This document shows, one piece after another, positions 14,349 through 22,435 of a stretch of DNA of 64,000 bases. The stretch spans positions 75,770-139,769 of the forward strand of contig NZ_ML703296.1 in assembly GCF_008520305.1 (NCBI RefSeq), given 5' to 3'. The DNA comes from Mesorhizobium sp. SARCC-RB16n. GTDB taxonomy: Bacteria > Pseudomonadota > Alphaproteobacteria > Rhizobiales > Rhizobiaceae. The translations under genes and the position numbers were made by a program. The notes below the pieces were generated by a model that saw only the letters and a program-made list of their open reading frames with translations, was not told the origin of the DNA and did not search any database. The number at the start of each line of letters is the position of its first letter. Position 1 is the stretch's first letter.

Positions 14349-16841
14349 CTAGCTGGCTTTGCGGCGCAGCTTCCTGGCCACATCGGCCCATGGATCCGCG
14401 ACGGTCCGCGCGGCAGGCGCAATGGTTTGGCAGAGCAGCATCGTCGAGGCATCGAAGGGTTGCGGCCTGGCAATCCCATAGCCCTGGGCGTAGTCGACGC
14501 CGATCGTCTTCAAGGCGGTGGCGATGTCGTCACTTTCGACGAACTCGGCGATCGTGCGCTTGCCCATGACCTTGCCGATGTGATGGATCATCTCGACCAT
14601 GGCGCGGTCGATGCGGTCGTCCAGCATGTCCTTGACGAAGCCGCCGTCGATCTTGAGGTAGTCGACCGGCAGGTGCTTCAGATAGGTGAAGGACGACATG
14701 CCGGAGCCGAAATCGTCGAGCGCGAAGCGGCAGCCCAACCCGCGCAGGTCGGCCATGAAGCGCATGGCACTGGTAAGATTGGCGATGGCGCTGGTTTCGG
14801 TGATTTCCAGGCAGATCATAGCCGGCGAAATACCATGGACGAGGAACTGCTCGCGTAGGAAGCCGAGGAATGTCTCGTCGCCGAACGTCGCTCCGGAAAG
14901 ATTGATTGCGCATGTGGCGATTGGCAGCATGCGCTGATCGGCTTGCCGCGCGGCCAGGATACGGAACGTATTGCGCACCACCCAACGGTCGATCGACGGC
15001 ATCAGGCCATAGCGCTCCGCGGCGGGAATGAAGCTTTGCGGGGTGACGAAGCTGCCGTCTTCGTCGGTCAGCCGCAACAGGATCTCGATATGCGCTCCAG
15101 CCTCGGCGACATCGTCGTTGAGCGGCCAGATTTCCTGGGCATGAAGCCTGAAGCGATCTTCTTCGAGTGCGGCGTGCAGGCGTTGCACCCAGGCCATCTC
15201 GCCGAAGCGCTCGCGCAAGGCCATGTCGCCGTCGCTATGGATCTGGACCCGGTTGCGGCCTTTCTCCTTGGCCATGTAGCAGGCGACATCAGCGGCGCGC
15301 AGTGCCTCCTCGATCGTCACATGCGCATTGGCGATCTGTACCATGCCGACACTGACGCTGGTGTTGAAAGGCCTGCCGTCCCAGGCGAAATGCAGCTCCT
15401 GCACGGCGGCGCGCAGCCGTTCGGCGATGTCGGCCGCTTTGTCCGCCTCGCAATCGATCAGCAATACGCCGAATTCGTCGCCACCCAACCTGGCCAGTAC
15501 ATCGCCCGGCCGCAATTCGTTGGCCAGCAGCGCGGAAATCTGGCGCAGCAACTGGTCGCCAGCGGCGTGGCCGCACGTATCGTTGACCAGCTTGAACTGG
15601 TCGAGATCGAGATACATCAGCGCATGCTGCCGGGACCTGTCCTGCAATTCGACAATGGTCCGTTCCAGCCGGCTCTCGAAATCGCGACGGTTGGCAAGAC
15701 CGGTCAGCGCATCATGCGAAGCCTGCCATGAGAGCCGCTCGATGTAATCCTCTTCGCGGGTCATGTCGTGGAAGGCGAGCACGGCGCCGACGATTTCACC
15801 CGACACGAGCAGCGGCGCGCCGGTCAGCGCGACCGGGACAACGGAGCCGTCCGGCCGCTGCAGCAGCTGTGGACGGGCGCTGGAACGACGTGGCTCACCG
15901 CCCAGGAGGCGTTCAATCAATTGGGGCTCTTCAATGCTGGTGTCCTTGTCCACCAGGCGGAACAGCGACACCAGCGGCTTGCCTCTGGCAGTGCCGAACG
16001 GGCATGCCAGCAATTTCTCGGCAACCGCGTTCATGTATTCCAGCCGCCCGTCAGGGCCGGTGCTGATGACGGCCTGGCCGATCGAAGCCAGGGTGACCTG
16101 GGCGCGCTCGCGCTCGGCATTGAGCGCGAGCTGGAAGGCTTGGCGCTGCGCCAGCAGCTTGCGCGTGCGCCAGACGGCAAGCAATATCAACAGGGCGGCG
16201 GTGACGAGATTGGCTGATGTGAGCAGCATCTTGATGAAGCGCGATCCTTCGCCAAGGCTATCCGAGAAGGCCTTGGAAAGCGGGCCGATCTGTCGATCGA
16301 GCAGATGGATTTGCGCCTTCCAGGCACTGGTCCGGGCCGCTGATGCCGGGGCCTTGCTCAGTTGGTCATGCATCGTGTCGCCGAGCTGCTGGATGGCGAG
16401 GATCATGATGTCGGCCGCGGTCCAGTGCCGCACGGCGGCGTCGAGGTAACTGAAGCTACGAAAATTCTGGAACAGCCAGATCATTCCGGCGACGTCGTCC
16501 GGGTGGTTTCTGCCCTCCAGAAAGCCTGCACGGGCAGCCTCGGTATCGGGCTCGGATTGCTCGAGGGCCAGGCGGGCCGCGCGATCGGCCAGTGGAACGG
16601 CGATTGCCGTACGGTACTCGCTGAAGAACTCCTCATTGCCGGTGTCAGCATAGAGGCTCAGAAAATAGGTGGCGTGTTTTTGCCCCTTGGACCACTGGCT
16701 CTCGCCGCCGACATAGGCGCGAACCGCCGAAAGCGTGTAGAGGCTCAGGGTGGCGACCAGCGCCTGGATGAGGACGACAGCAACGAACGGCCACACAAGC
16801 CCGAGAAGACGGGGGCTGGCGTGCATCGATGATAGCTTCAT
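14349..16841 (-). CDS. Membrane GGDEF/EAL c-di-GMP protein with PAS domain
   Basis: 830 residues. An N-terminal transmembrane helix (~14-36), a ~165-residue helical periplasmic sensor and a second helix (~205-222) are followed by a PAS domain (~240-365). The GGDEF domain (~375-535) has intact ARLGGDEFGVLL and an RPGD inhibitory I-site five residues before it. The EAL domain (~560-800) reads IEILLR where EAL is usual, so the metal-binding Glu is kept, and INLSG, LEITET, DDFGSG and YLKIDGGF are present. Both cyclase and phosphodiesterase activities look possible. It probably tunes motility or biofilm in response to a periplasmic signal. It is transcribed alone. Confidence 0.93.
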   Translation of the reverse strand: MKLSSMHASPRLLGLVWPFVAVVLIQALVATLSLYTLSAVRAYVGGESQWSKGQKHATYFLSLYADTGNEEFFSEYRTAIAVPLADRAARLALEQSEPDTEAARAGFLEGRNHPDDVAGMIWLFQNFRSFSYLDAAVRHWTAADIMILAIQQLGDTMHDQLSKAPASAARTSAWKAQIHLLDRQIGPLSKAFSDSLGEGSRFIKMLLTSANLVTAALLILLAVWRTRKLLAQRQAFQLALNAERERAQVTLASIGQAVISTGPDGRLEYMNAVAEKLLACPFGTARGKPLVSLFRLVDKDTSIEEPQLIERLLGGEPRRSSARPQLLQRPDGSVVPVALTGAPLLVSGEIVGAVLAFHDMTREEDYIERLSWQASHDALTGLANRRDFESRLERTIVELQDRSRQHALMYLDLDQFKLVNDTCGHAAGDQLLRQISALLANELRPGDVLARLGGDEFGVLLIDCEADKAADIAERLRAAVQELHFAWDGRPFNTSVSVGMVQIANAHVTIEEALRAADVACYMAKEKGRNRVQIHSDGDMALRERFGEMAWVQRLHAALEEDRFRLHAQEIWPLNDDVAEAGAHIEILLRLTDEDGSFVTPQSFIPAAERYGLMPSIDRWVVRNTFRILAARQADQRMLPIATCAINLSGATFGDETFLGFLREQFLVHGISPAMICLEITETSAIANLTSAMRFMADLRGLGCRFALDDFGSGMSSFTYLKHLPVDYLKIDGGFVKDMLDDRIDRAMVEMIHHIGKVMGKRTIAEFVESDDIATALKTIGVDYAQGYGIARPQPFDASTMLLCQTIAPAARTVADPWADVARKLRRKAS

Positions 16842-17140
16842 CGAATCTTCATGGGCTTGCCATGATCCTGTCAGAGCGTCTGTCCGGCTGCTTCACCCGC
16901 CGGTTGAGACGATGTTCTTTCCCTCATGTCGCTCCGATGGCGACAACAGTCCGGTTATCACGACGGGCTTAACAGCAAATAAATTGGCCTGTTTCCAAGA
17001 GGTCATTTCTTGCCGAGGCGGCCGAATATTACGCAACGTCAAGCGGCTGCTTAAAGTTGAATTGGTTTATATTCAAGATTTAGCGGCCTTTCGGGAGCTA
17101 AGGCAGCGCCTCCGCCGCGAGGCTCGCCTGCTCCAGCAAC
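16842..17140. other. Non-coding region upstream of the GGDEF/EAL gene
   Basis: About 300 bases with no convincing reading frame. The part from 16960 to 17090 is AT-rich (AACAGCAAATAAATTGG, TTGGTTTATATTCAAG) and probably carries the promoter of the GGDEF/EAL gene on the minus strand. The right end runs into the CoA-transferase relic. Confidence 0.4.
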
Positions 17141-17305
17141 GGCGCCGGTATGGGCGTCTCGTTCTTGGCGCAGAACGCCGGCAAACGATCCGTCATGATC
17201 GACCTCAAGAAGGGGACAGATCGCGAGCGCTTCCTCGACCTTGTCGCCAGCGCCGATGCGCTGGTCGAGAATTTCGTCCGGCCCGCCGGCACGGCCGTTT
17301 CCTGA
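17141..17305 (+). pseudogene. Relic of a family III CoA-transferase (CaiB/BaiF)
   Basis: A 54-codon plus-strand frame ending in TGA at 17303-17305 reads GAGMGVSFLAQNAGKRSVMI then DLKKGTDRERFLDLVASADA and LVENF. Together these match the conserved N-terminal segment of CaiB/BaiF family III CoA-transferases (FLAQNAGKRS, DLK, ADVLVENFRPG). There is no start codon in a proper context, homology stops right after VENF-RP, and the remaining ~350 residues of such an enzyme are absent. It is therefore a small degraded fragment left by deletion or rearrangement. Confidence 0.65.
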
Positions 17306-17330
17306 AGATGAGGGTACGGAGAATTGAGGT

Positions 17331-17807
17331 TTATGCCTGCTCGAGTGGCGCGGGCTCGGGCAGCCTCAAGGTCCTCACCAGCGTCGAGAGGTCGGGCTCG
17401 TCGATGAGCATCGCGGCGTCGGCCGGCGCCAGCCAGGCCCGCTGCCGCCGTTTGGCTTCCTGCCAGTTGGCAAGCTCTTCCGTCACTTCCAGCAGAAATA
17501 CGATGACGTCGACGCGGACGAAGCGGTTGGCCAAGCGTTTCCAGTAGGAATAGGTGCCCGCCGGCTGCTTCAGCGTCTTGCCGAGTACGCCGGCTTCCTC
17601 CAGTGCCTCGATGGTGGCTGCCTTGCGTCCGCTCTTGCCTTTCATCGGCCACCCCTTGGGTACGATGAAGCGTCTCGTCGTTCTCGAGGTGACCAGCATC
17701 ACCTCAATGTCACCGTTAACGTTCAGCCGAAAGGGAATCGCCGCCACCTGGCGGATCCTTTCGCCTTTCTTGGCCTGGCGTACGGCCTTTTTCTTGGTGG
17801 CTGCCAT
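17331..17807 (-). CDS. NUDIX hydrolase
   Basis: 158 residues from the ATG at 17807 (MAATKKKAVRQAKKGERIRQ), with a lysine-rich head. The Nudix box lies around residues 55-80: KGWPMKGKSGRKAATIEALEEAGVLG keeps the catalytic EALEEAGV core, though the usual Arg of REUxEE is Glu here. The protein resembles the small DIPP-like Nudix group (PFRLNVNGDIEVMLVTSRTTRRFIVPKGWP) that cleaves diadenosine or diphosphoinositol polyphosphates. The true substrate is unknown. It is a single gene. The 26 bases between it and the CoA-transferase relic suggest a rearrangement junction close to its 3' end. Confidence 0.88.
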   Translation of the reverse strand: MAATKKKAVRQAKKGERIRQVAAIPFRLNVNGDIEVMLVTSRTTRRFIVPKGWPMKGKSGRKAATIEALEEAGVLGKTLKQPAGTYSYWKRLANRFVRVDVIVFLLEVTEELANWQEAKRRQRAWLAPADAAMLIDEPDLSTLVRTLRLPEPAPLEQA

Positions 17808-17932
17808 CTTAATAATCCAGTCGCTGCAATGCCCCTTAGCGTGATGCGACGCCTTTGCAAAATCCAAACTACCGCAAGGGCACCTAAGTGCCCCTATCAT
17901 GTAAGTCGGCTAAATAAAAGCAGGTGCGCTTG

Positions 17933-18241
17933 TCAGCGGCAGGTGCTGACGGCGGTGTTGCCGATTATCTGCGTCTGGCAGCTCGGCCTGACCTGCGGAA
18001 CGATAGGCGGCGGCTGCTGGACGATGACTCGATCCTGGGCACGATCCTGCTGTTGTTGCTGCTGAAATTGCTGCCGCTGCACCCGGTTCTGCAAGGCTTG
18101 CAGATCGTTCTGCTGGATGAGCACATTATTTCCGGCCCCAGGATTGAGCACTTGCGCGGAAGCGGGCGAGGCAAAGCCAGCAGAAATCGCTCCAGCCAGC
18201 ACTGCCAATGCGAAAATCATAGATGAACGACGCGTGTACAT
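17933..18241 (-). CDS. Small secreted glutamine-rich protein
   Basis: 102 residues: signal peptide (MYTRRSSMIFALAVLAGAIS, cleavage near ASA), then a mature region with LQALQNRVQRQQ followed by FQQQQQQDRAQDR. It ends in a small disulfide-capable motif (SCQTQIIGNTAVSTC). AGGA lies 9 bases before the ATG. I do not recognise a named family; similar short Gln-rich periplasmic proteins occur in rhizobia. The two cysteines at the end probably form a loop in the periplasm. It is transcribed alone. Confidence 0.75.
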   Translation of the reverse strand: MYTRRSSMIFALAVLAGAISAGFASPASAQVLNPGAGNNVLIQQNDLQALQNRVQRQQFQQQQQQDRAQDRVIVQQPPPIVPQVRPSCQTQIIGNTAVSTCR

Positions 18242-18296
18242 CCGCCTATTCCTGCAAAAAACTCATCTCTCAGACATATAGGGTGTTTGTCCGCCG

Positions 18297-18560
18297 ATGC
18301 TATGGCGGGAATTGATCGCCGGGGTCGAGTTTTCCACCAAGCAGTGGGAAATCGAAGGCCGTTTCGCCGCGGCGGAGAATCTGCCCGGCAACCCGGCATT
18401 GCACTTGACGGAAGCGATCGATTCGCCGCTCTATCGGGTCGGCGCCGGCCTCGAGTTGAATGGCGTCAATGGCGTCGGCATGTCCGTCAGGTATAATGGC
18501 GCCTTCGGGGAAACGGTCAAACAGAATGCAGTCAGCGCGTCTCTCAAGGTCAGGTTCTAG
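18297..18560 (+). pseudogene. C-terminal fragment of an autotransporter/porin-like beta-barrel
   Basis: The 87-codon frame reads as the last strands of an outer-membrane beta-barrel: alternating hydrophobic strands (LYRVGAGLELNGVNGVGMSV, RYNGAFG) and a terminal ASLKVRF with the C-terminal Phe recognised by the BAM complex. It begins without a ribosome site or signal peptide, and an in-frame TAG lies 18 bases before the ATG. The barrel start and any passenger domain are missing. It is best read as a relic of an autotransporter or porin gene, although a short expressed fragment cannot be excluded. Confidence 0.6.
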
Positions 18561-18596
18561 GCTGGCTCGAGGCGGAATCGGGCGGGAGAGATCTTG

Positions 18597-19178
18597 ATGA
18601 GGAAATACGCGTATTTGATTGCGATGCTGGGTGCTGTCTGTATCACCGGCTTGCCGGCCATGGCGGCGCAAACCAAGGGCGATAAGGTGGCGGCAACGCC
18701 GCCCGCCGCGGCTGATGCGCCGCAGCTGCCCGGTGGCGCATCGGCCTTGTCCGAAACCCATGGCGACTGGACGGTCAATTGCCAGATATCAGGCGCCAAC
18801 AAGGTCTGCAGCCTGTCGCATCAGCAGTTCAACAAGCAAAGCAACCAGCGGCTGCTGGCGATCGAGCTGTCGAGCAAGACCGGCGAGGATGCGACCGGAA
18901 CTCTTGCCCTGCCGTTCGGCCTGGCGCTTGCCAAGGGTGTCGCGCTGACCATAGACGACCAGAAGCTCAACGGCAGCCTGCCGTTCAATACCTGCCAGGT
19001 GGTCGGCTGCCTGGTGCCGGTGGCGTTCGATGCCAATGTCACGCCGCTGCTGAAGAACGGCACCACCCTCAAGATCGACGCGATCGCGGCCGATACGGGG
19101 CAAGTCGTAAGCTTTTCCATTCCTCTCAATGGCTTTGGCGGGGCGCTTGCTCGCACGGCAGAGCTTTTGAACAACTGA
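18597..19178 (+). CDS. ialB: Invasion-associated locus B family protein
   Basis: 193 residues from the ATG at 18597 with a GGGAGAG ribosome site. The signal peptide is MRKYAYLIAMLGAVCITGLP with cleavage near AMAA. The IalB domain (~50-190) has the family pattern ETHGDWTVNCQISGANKVCSLSHQQFNK, a central NTCQVVGCLVPV cysteine pair and DTGQVVSFSIPLNGFGGAL. IalB was named in Bartonella for erythrocyte invasion, but it is widespread in free-living alphaproteobacteria as a periplasmic protein of unknown activity. Four cysteines suggest two disulfides. It lies downstream of the beta-barrel relic, convergent with coaBC, and is followed by a strong terminator. Confidence 0.9.
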   Translation: MRKYAYLIAMLGAVCITGLPAMAAQTKGDKVAATPPAAADAPQLPGGASALSETHGDWTVNCQISGANKVCSLSHQQFNKQSNQRLLAIELSSKTGEDATGTLALPFGLALAKGVALTIDDQKLNGSLPFNTCQVVGCLVPVAFDANVTPLLKNGTTLKIDAIAADTGQVVSFSIPLNGFGGALARTAELLNN

Positions 19179-19201
19179 CGGCTTGGCTCGCCGCAAGCGA
19201 C

Positions 19202-19228
19202 AGGTGTTGGCGGTTTCAGCCAACACCT
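19202..19228. terminator. Bidirectional terminator between ialB and coaBC
   Basis: A perfect 10-bp stem AGGTGTTGGC / GCCAACACCT with loop GGTTTCA fills the gap between the convergent ends of ialB and coaBC. There is no long T-run on either side. Confidence 0.75.
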
Positions 19229-19229
19229 C

Positions 19230-20702
19230 TCAGACAACGATCGTTTTCAACCGTTCGGCGATGAGCGCGGCGAGCCGCGCCGCCACCTCGTCCTTGGTCA
19301 TCTCGGGCCATTCCTCGACGCCAGCCTTCGATACGATCCGGACCCGGTTGCGATCGCCGCCCATCACGCCTGAAGGACCGATGCCGCTTTCGTGCGACAC
19401 ATCGTTGGCGACGATGAGATCGGCGCCTTTCTTCCCGAGCTTGGCCTCGGCGTTGCGCAAGAGATCCTGCGTCTCGGCGGCAAAGCCGACGACTAGGCCT
19501 GGTCGCTGCTTGTGGTGGCCGATGCCAGCCAGGATGTCGGGGTTCTCGACCATGCGCAGCATCGGCGGGCCTTCGCCTGCCACCTTCTTGATCTTCTCAC
19601 CGGCTGAATTCTCGGTGCGCCAGTCGGCAACGGCGGCGACAAACACCGCGGCGTCGGCGGGCAAAAGCTGTTCCACCGCGTCGCGCATCTCCTGCGCCCG
19701 TTCGACATGGACGGTCTTCACCCCGGCCGGATCGGCGATGGCGACGGGGCCGGTGACGAGGCGCACGTCGGCGCCGAGCCTTGCCAATACCGCGGCAATG
19801 GCGTGGCCCTGCTTGCCGGACGACCGGTTGGCGATATAGCGCACGGGATCGATCGGCTCGTGCGTCGGGCCTGACGTGACGATGATCTTGCGCCCCGCCA
19901 GCGGCTTGGGCTTGGCATCGAGCAGCGCCTCGATCGCGGCGACGATCTCCAGCGGTTCGGCCATGCGGCCTTCGCCCGCTTCGTTGCTCTCGGCCATCTC
20001 GCCCTTGGCGGGGCCGACGAAGGTGATGCCGTCCTTGCCCAATGTCGCGCGGCTGCGGCGGGTGGCGGGATGCGACCACATCTTCGGGTTCATCGCCGGA
20101 GCCATCAGCACCGGCTTGTCGGTGGCGATGAGCACGGTCGAAGCCAGATCGTTGGCATGGCCATTGGCGAGCTTGGCCATCAGGTCGGCAGTGGCGGGCG
20201 CCACCACCAGGAGGTCCGCCTCGCGCGACAGTCTGATGTGGCCGACGTCGTGTTCATCGTTGCGGTCGAACAATTCGGTGAAGACATGGTCGGCGGAGAG
20301 CGCGCCGACCGACAGCGTCGTCACGAATTCCTGCGCCGCCGAGGTCATGACCACCCGCACCGCCGCACCACGCTCGCGCAACCGGCGGATCAGGTCGAGC
20401 GCCTTGTAGGCGGCGATGCCGCCGCCGATGATGAGCAGGATGCGTTTGTTGGAAAGTGTGCCTCGCGGCAAGCTCTTGCCTGCCAAGGCTGACGCCGGGG
20501 GCGGGGTGCCTCGCGAACTGGCCAGTTCGTGAAGGGCTCTCTCGATCTGGTCGAGACGGCCAACCGGACCGACCTGGCCGTCGACAGCGGCCCGGATCAT
20601 CACCCGCGCCTGTTCTTCCATGGAGCGATCGTTTTCCGCCGCCAGCCGGCGCAGCAGTTCCTTGACCTCATCGTCAAGGTTGCGGATCGTGATGCTGGCC
20701 AT
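19230..20702 (-). CDS. coaBC: CoaBC with N-terminal ribbon-helix-helix domain
   Basis: 490 residues from the ATG at 20702, with GGGGAG eight bases upstream. Residues 1-45 (MASITIRNLDDEVKELLRRL; SMEEQARVMIRAAV) form a FitA/Arc-type ribbon-helix-helix as in VapB/FitA antitoxins. After a ~40-residue linker comes CoaC, the flavin-dependent phosphopantothenoylcysteine decarboxylase (RILLIIGGGIAAYKALDLIR, APAMNPKMWSHPA). CoaB, the phosphopantothenate-cysteine ligase, follows (IIVTSGPTHEPIDPVRYIAN; GFAAETQDLL; IVANDVSHESGIG). The two enzymes make 4'-phosphopantetheine for coenzyme A. No start codon with a ribosome site precedes the CoaC part, so the fusion looks genuine. It may be autoregulated through the repeats upstream. 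No toxin gene is adjacent. Confidence 0.92.
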   Translation of the reverse strand: MASITIRNLDDEVKELLRRLAAENDRSMEEQARVMIRAAVDGQVGPVGRLDQIERALHELASSRGTPPPASALAGKSLPRGTLSNKRILLIIGGGIAAYKALDLIRRLRERGAAVRVVMTSAAQEFVTTLSVGALSADHVFTELFDRNDEHDVGHIRLSREADLLVVAPATADLMAKLANGHANDLASTVLIATDKPVLMAPAMNPKMWSHPATRRSRATLGKDGITFVGPAKGEMAESNEAGEGRMAEPLEIVAAIEALLDAKPKPLAGRKIIVTSGPTHEPIDPVRYIANRSSGKQGHAIAAVLARLGADVRLVTGPVAIADPAGVKTVHVERAQEMRDAVEQLLPADAAVFVAAVADWRTENSAGEKIKKVAGEGPPMLRMVENPDILAGIGHHKQRPGLVVGFAAETQDLLRNAEAKLGKKGADLIVANDVSHESGIGPSGVMGGDRNRVRIVSKAGVEEWPEMTKDEVAARLAALIAERLKTIVV

Positions 20703-20704
20703 AT

Positions 20705-20749
20705 GATTGCACTCCCCTATCTTGCCTGATAGCGATGATAGCAATGCAA
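20705..20749 (-). promoter_or_regulatory. Repeated TGATAGC boxes upstream of the RHH-CoaBC gene
   Basis: The gap between coaBC and ubiB contains TGATAGCGA (20727-20735) and TGATAGCAA (20736-20744) in tandem, and an inverted CTATC/GATAG pair (20717-20721 / 20728-20732). The outer ends ATTGCA and TGCAAT are also inverted. TGATAGCA-type half sites resemble, from memory, the operator bound by FitA antitoxins. Because the gene downstream encodes a FitA-like domain, autoregulation is an attractive inference. Confidence 0.45.
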
Positions 20750-20790
20750 TCAAATTGCCGCAAGCTGCCGGCCTCGCCGTGAAGGCAGGC

Positions 20791-22365
20791 CTAAAGCAGC
20801 TTCCAGGCGATATAGACCAGCGTCAGCGCAATCACCCAAAGCGCCACACGGCCGGATCGGCTGTAGCGCGCCTCGGCTTTGCCGATGGCGCGGGCGGTCG
20901 TCTCGTCAAAGCGCAACCCATGCTCGGCCATGAGGTCGATCTCGCGCGAGAGCCGGTCGGTGCGTGCCGCCAGCTCCGGAGCCTGGCGGGCGAGCGTCAG
21001 CAACGCCTTGGCGCCGTCGCGCGCGTCGACCATCATGCCACGCGGCCCGAGGTTTCCCGCGATCCAGCCGCCGACGACCGGTTCTGCCGTCTTCCACATG
21101 TTGAAGGCGGGGTCGAGCGTGCGCGCCACGCCCTCGACCACCACCATGGTCTTCTGCAGCAGGATCAATTCAGGCCGCGTCGCCATGTCGAAAAGTTCGG
21201 TCACCTCGAACAGCAGCGTCAAAAGCTTGGCCATCGAAATGGTTTCGGCCGGCTGGCCGTGGATCGGCTCACCGATGGCTCGGATCGCTTGTGCGAAGGC
21301 TGAGACGTTGTGTTGGCGCGGCACATAGCCGGCCTCGAAATGCACCTCGGCGACGCGCAGATAATCGCGTGTGATGAAGCCGTAGAGGATCTCGGCGAGG
21401 AAGCGCCGTTCCTTCTTGCCGAGGCGCCCGGCAATGCCGAGATCGACGGCGACGATGGTGCCGTTTGCCTCGACGAACAAATTGCCCGGATGCATGTCGG
21501 CGTGGAAGAAGCCATCGCGCAGCGTATGGCGCAGGAAGGACTGGATGAGGTTGGCGGCGATCGCCTTCAGGTCATGGCCGGCGGCTTCGAGGCCGGCGAT
21601 GTTGTTCATCTTGATGCCGTCGACCCATTCCATGGTCAGCACGTCGCGGCCGGTGCGCTCCCAGTCGACGGTTGGGACACGAAAGCCAGGGTCATCCCTG
21701 GTGTTCTCGCCGAGTTCGGAGAGTGCCGCCGCCTCGAGGCGCAGGTCCATCTCGATCTTGGTGGTCTGGGCCAGCGTTTCGGTCACCTCGACCGGCCGCA
21801 GCCGGCGCGAGGAAGGGATGTATTTCTCCTGCAGACGAGCGGCGAGAAAATAGCTTTCGAGATCGTGGAAGAAGCGGCGGCGAACGCCCGGCCGGATCAC
21901 CTTCACCGCCACTTGGGTTGCCACGCCGTTATGCATGGTGTCGGCGGTATGCACCTGGGCGATGGAGGCAGCCGCGACGGGATCGCCGAACTGCGCATAG
22001 AGATCGCCCACCTTGCGCCCGAGCGAGGCCTCGATGGCCGCGATCGCTTCGGCCTTCGGGAAGGTGTGCATCTTGTCCTGCAGCATGGCGAGATCGAGCG
22101 CCATGTCGTTGCCGACGACATCTGGCCGCGTCGCCAGGAACTGGCCAAGCTTGACATAGGACGGGCCGAGCCGGACCACCGCCTTGGCCAACCGGTCGCT
22201 GCGCTCATAGGCGAGCGCGCGGCGACGGGTGAACAGCCGCGCCAGCCGCCAGCCGAATTTGGGCAGGCCGGACAGTTCCTCGCCGGGCAAGGCAGTGACG
22301 ACGCCCTCGCGCACCAGCACCCAACCGGCCCGTACGAGCCGGAACCCCGCGCTGACGGTGCTCAT
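20791..22365 (-). CDS. ubiB: UbiB family protein required for ubiquinone biosynthesis
   Basis: 524 residues starting MSTVSAGFRLVRAGWVLVRE. It is an atypical kinase-like fold of the ABC1/ADCK/UbiB family. KLGQFLATRPDVVG is the KxGQ motif, followed by AAASIAQVHTA (Ala-rich loop), VAVKVIRPGVRRRFFHDLE, HADMHPGNLFVEANG and VDLGIAGRLGK. One C-terminal transmembrane helix (YSRSGRVALWVIALTLVYIA) anchors it in the inner membrane. UbiB proteins have ATPase activity and support ubiquinone assembly; they are not hydroxylases. It follows ubiE by 70 bases in the same direction, and coaBC lies downstream, a conserved rhizobial order. Confidence 0.95.
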   Translation of the reverse strand: MSTVSAGFRLVRAGWVLVREGVVTALPGEELSGLPKFGWRLARLFTRRRALAYERSDRLAKAVVRLGPSYVKLGQFLATRPDVVGNDMALDLAMLQDKMHTFPKAEAIAAIEASLGRKVGDLYAQFGDPVAAASIAQVHTADTMHNGVATQVAVKVIRPGVRRRFFHDLESYFLAARLQEKYIPSSRRLRPVEVTETLAQTTKIEMDLRLEAAALSELGENTRDDPGFRVPTVDWERTGRDVLTMEWVDGIKMNNIAGLEAAGHDLKAIAANLIQSFLRHTLRDGFFHADMHPGNLFVEANGTIVAVDLGIAGRLGKKERRFLAEILYGFITRDYLRVAEVHFEAGYVPRQHNVSAFAQAIRAIGEPIHGQPAETISMAKLLTLLFEVTELFDMATRPELILLQKTMVVVEGVARTLDPAFNMWKTAEPVVGGWIAGNLGPRGMMVDARDGAKALLTLARQAPELAARTDRLSREIDLMAEHGLRFDETTARAIGKAEARYSRSGRVALWVIALTLVYIAWKLL

Positions 22366-22435
22366 GGCCGCGTCCGCCCCACCGGTTCATCGAACTGGTG
22401 CAAGGCGCGTCGCGTGCAGGAGATGGGCGACGGCT

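Noticed and set aside
17098-17652. 184-codon minus-strand frame overlapping the NUDIX gene
   Set aside because: It overlaps the NUDIX gene in another frame and ends in the CoA-transferase relic; neither part has a coherent domain on this strand.
20702-20760. Complete FitAB/VapBC toxin-antitoxin module
   Set aside because: Only the antitoxin-like domain is found, fused to CoaBC; no PIN-domain toxin gene occurs upstream or downstream within the window.
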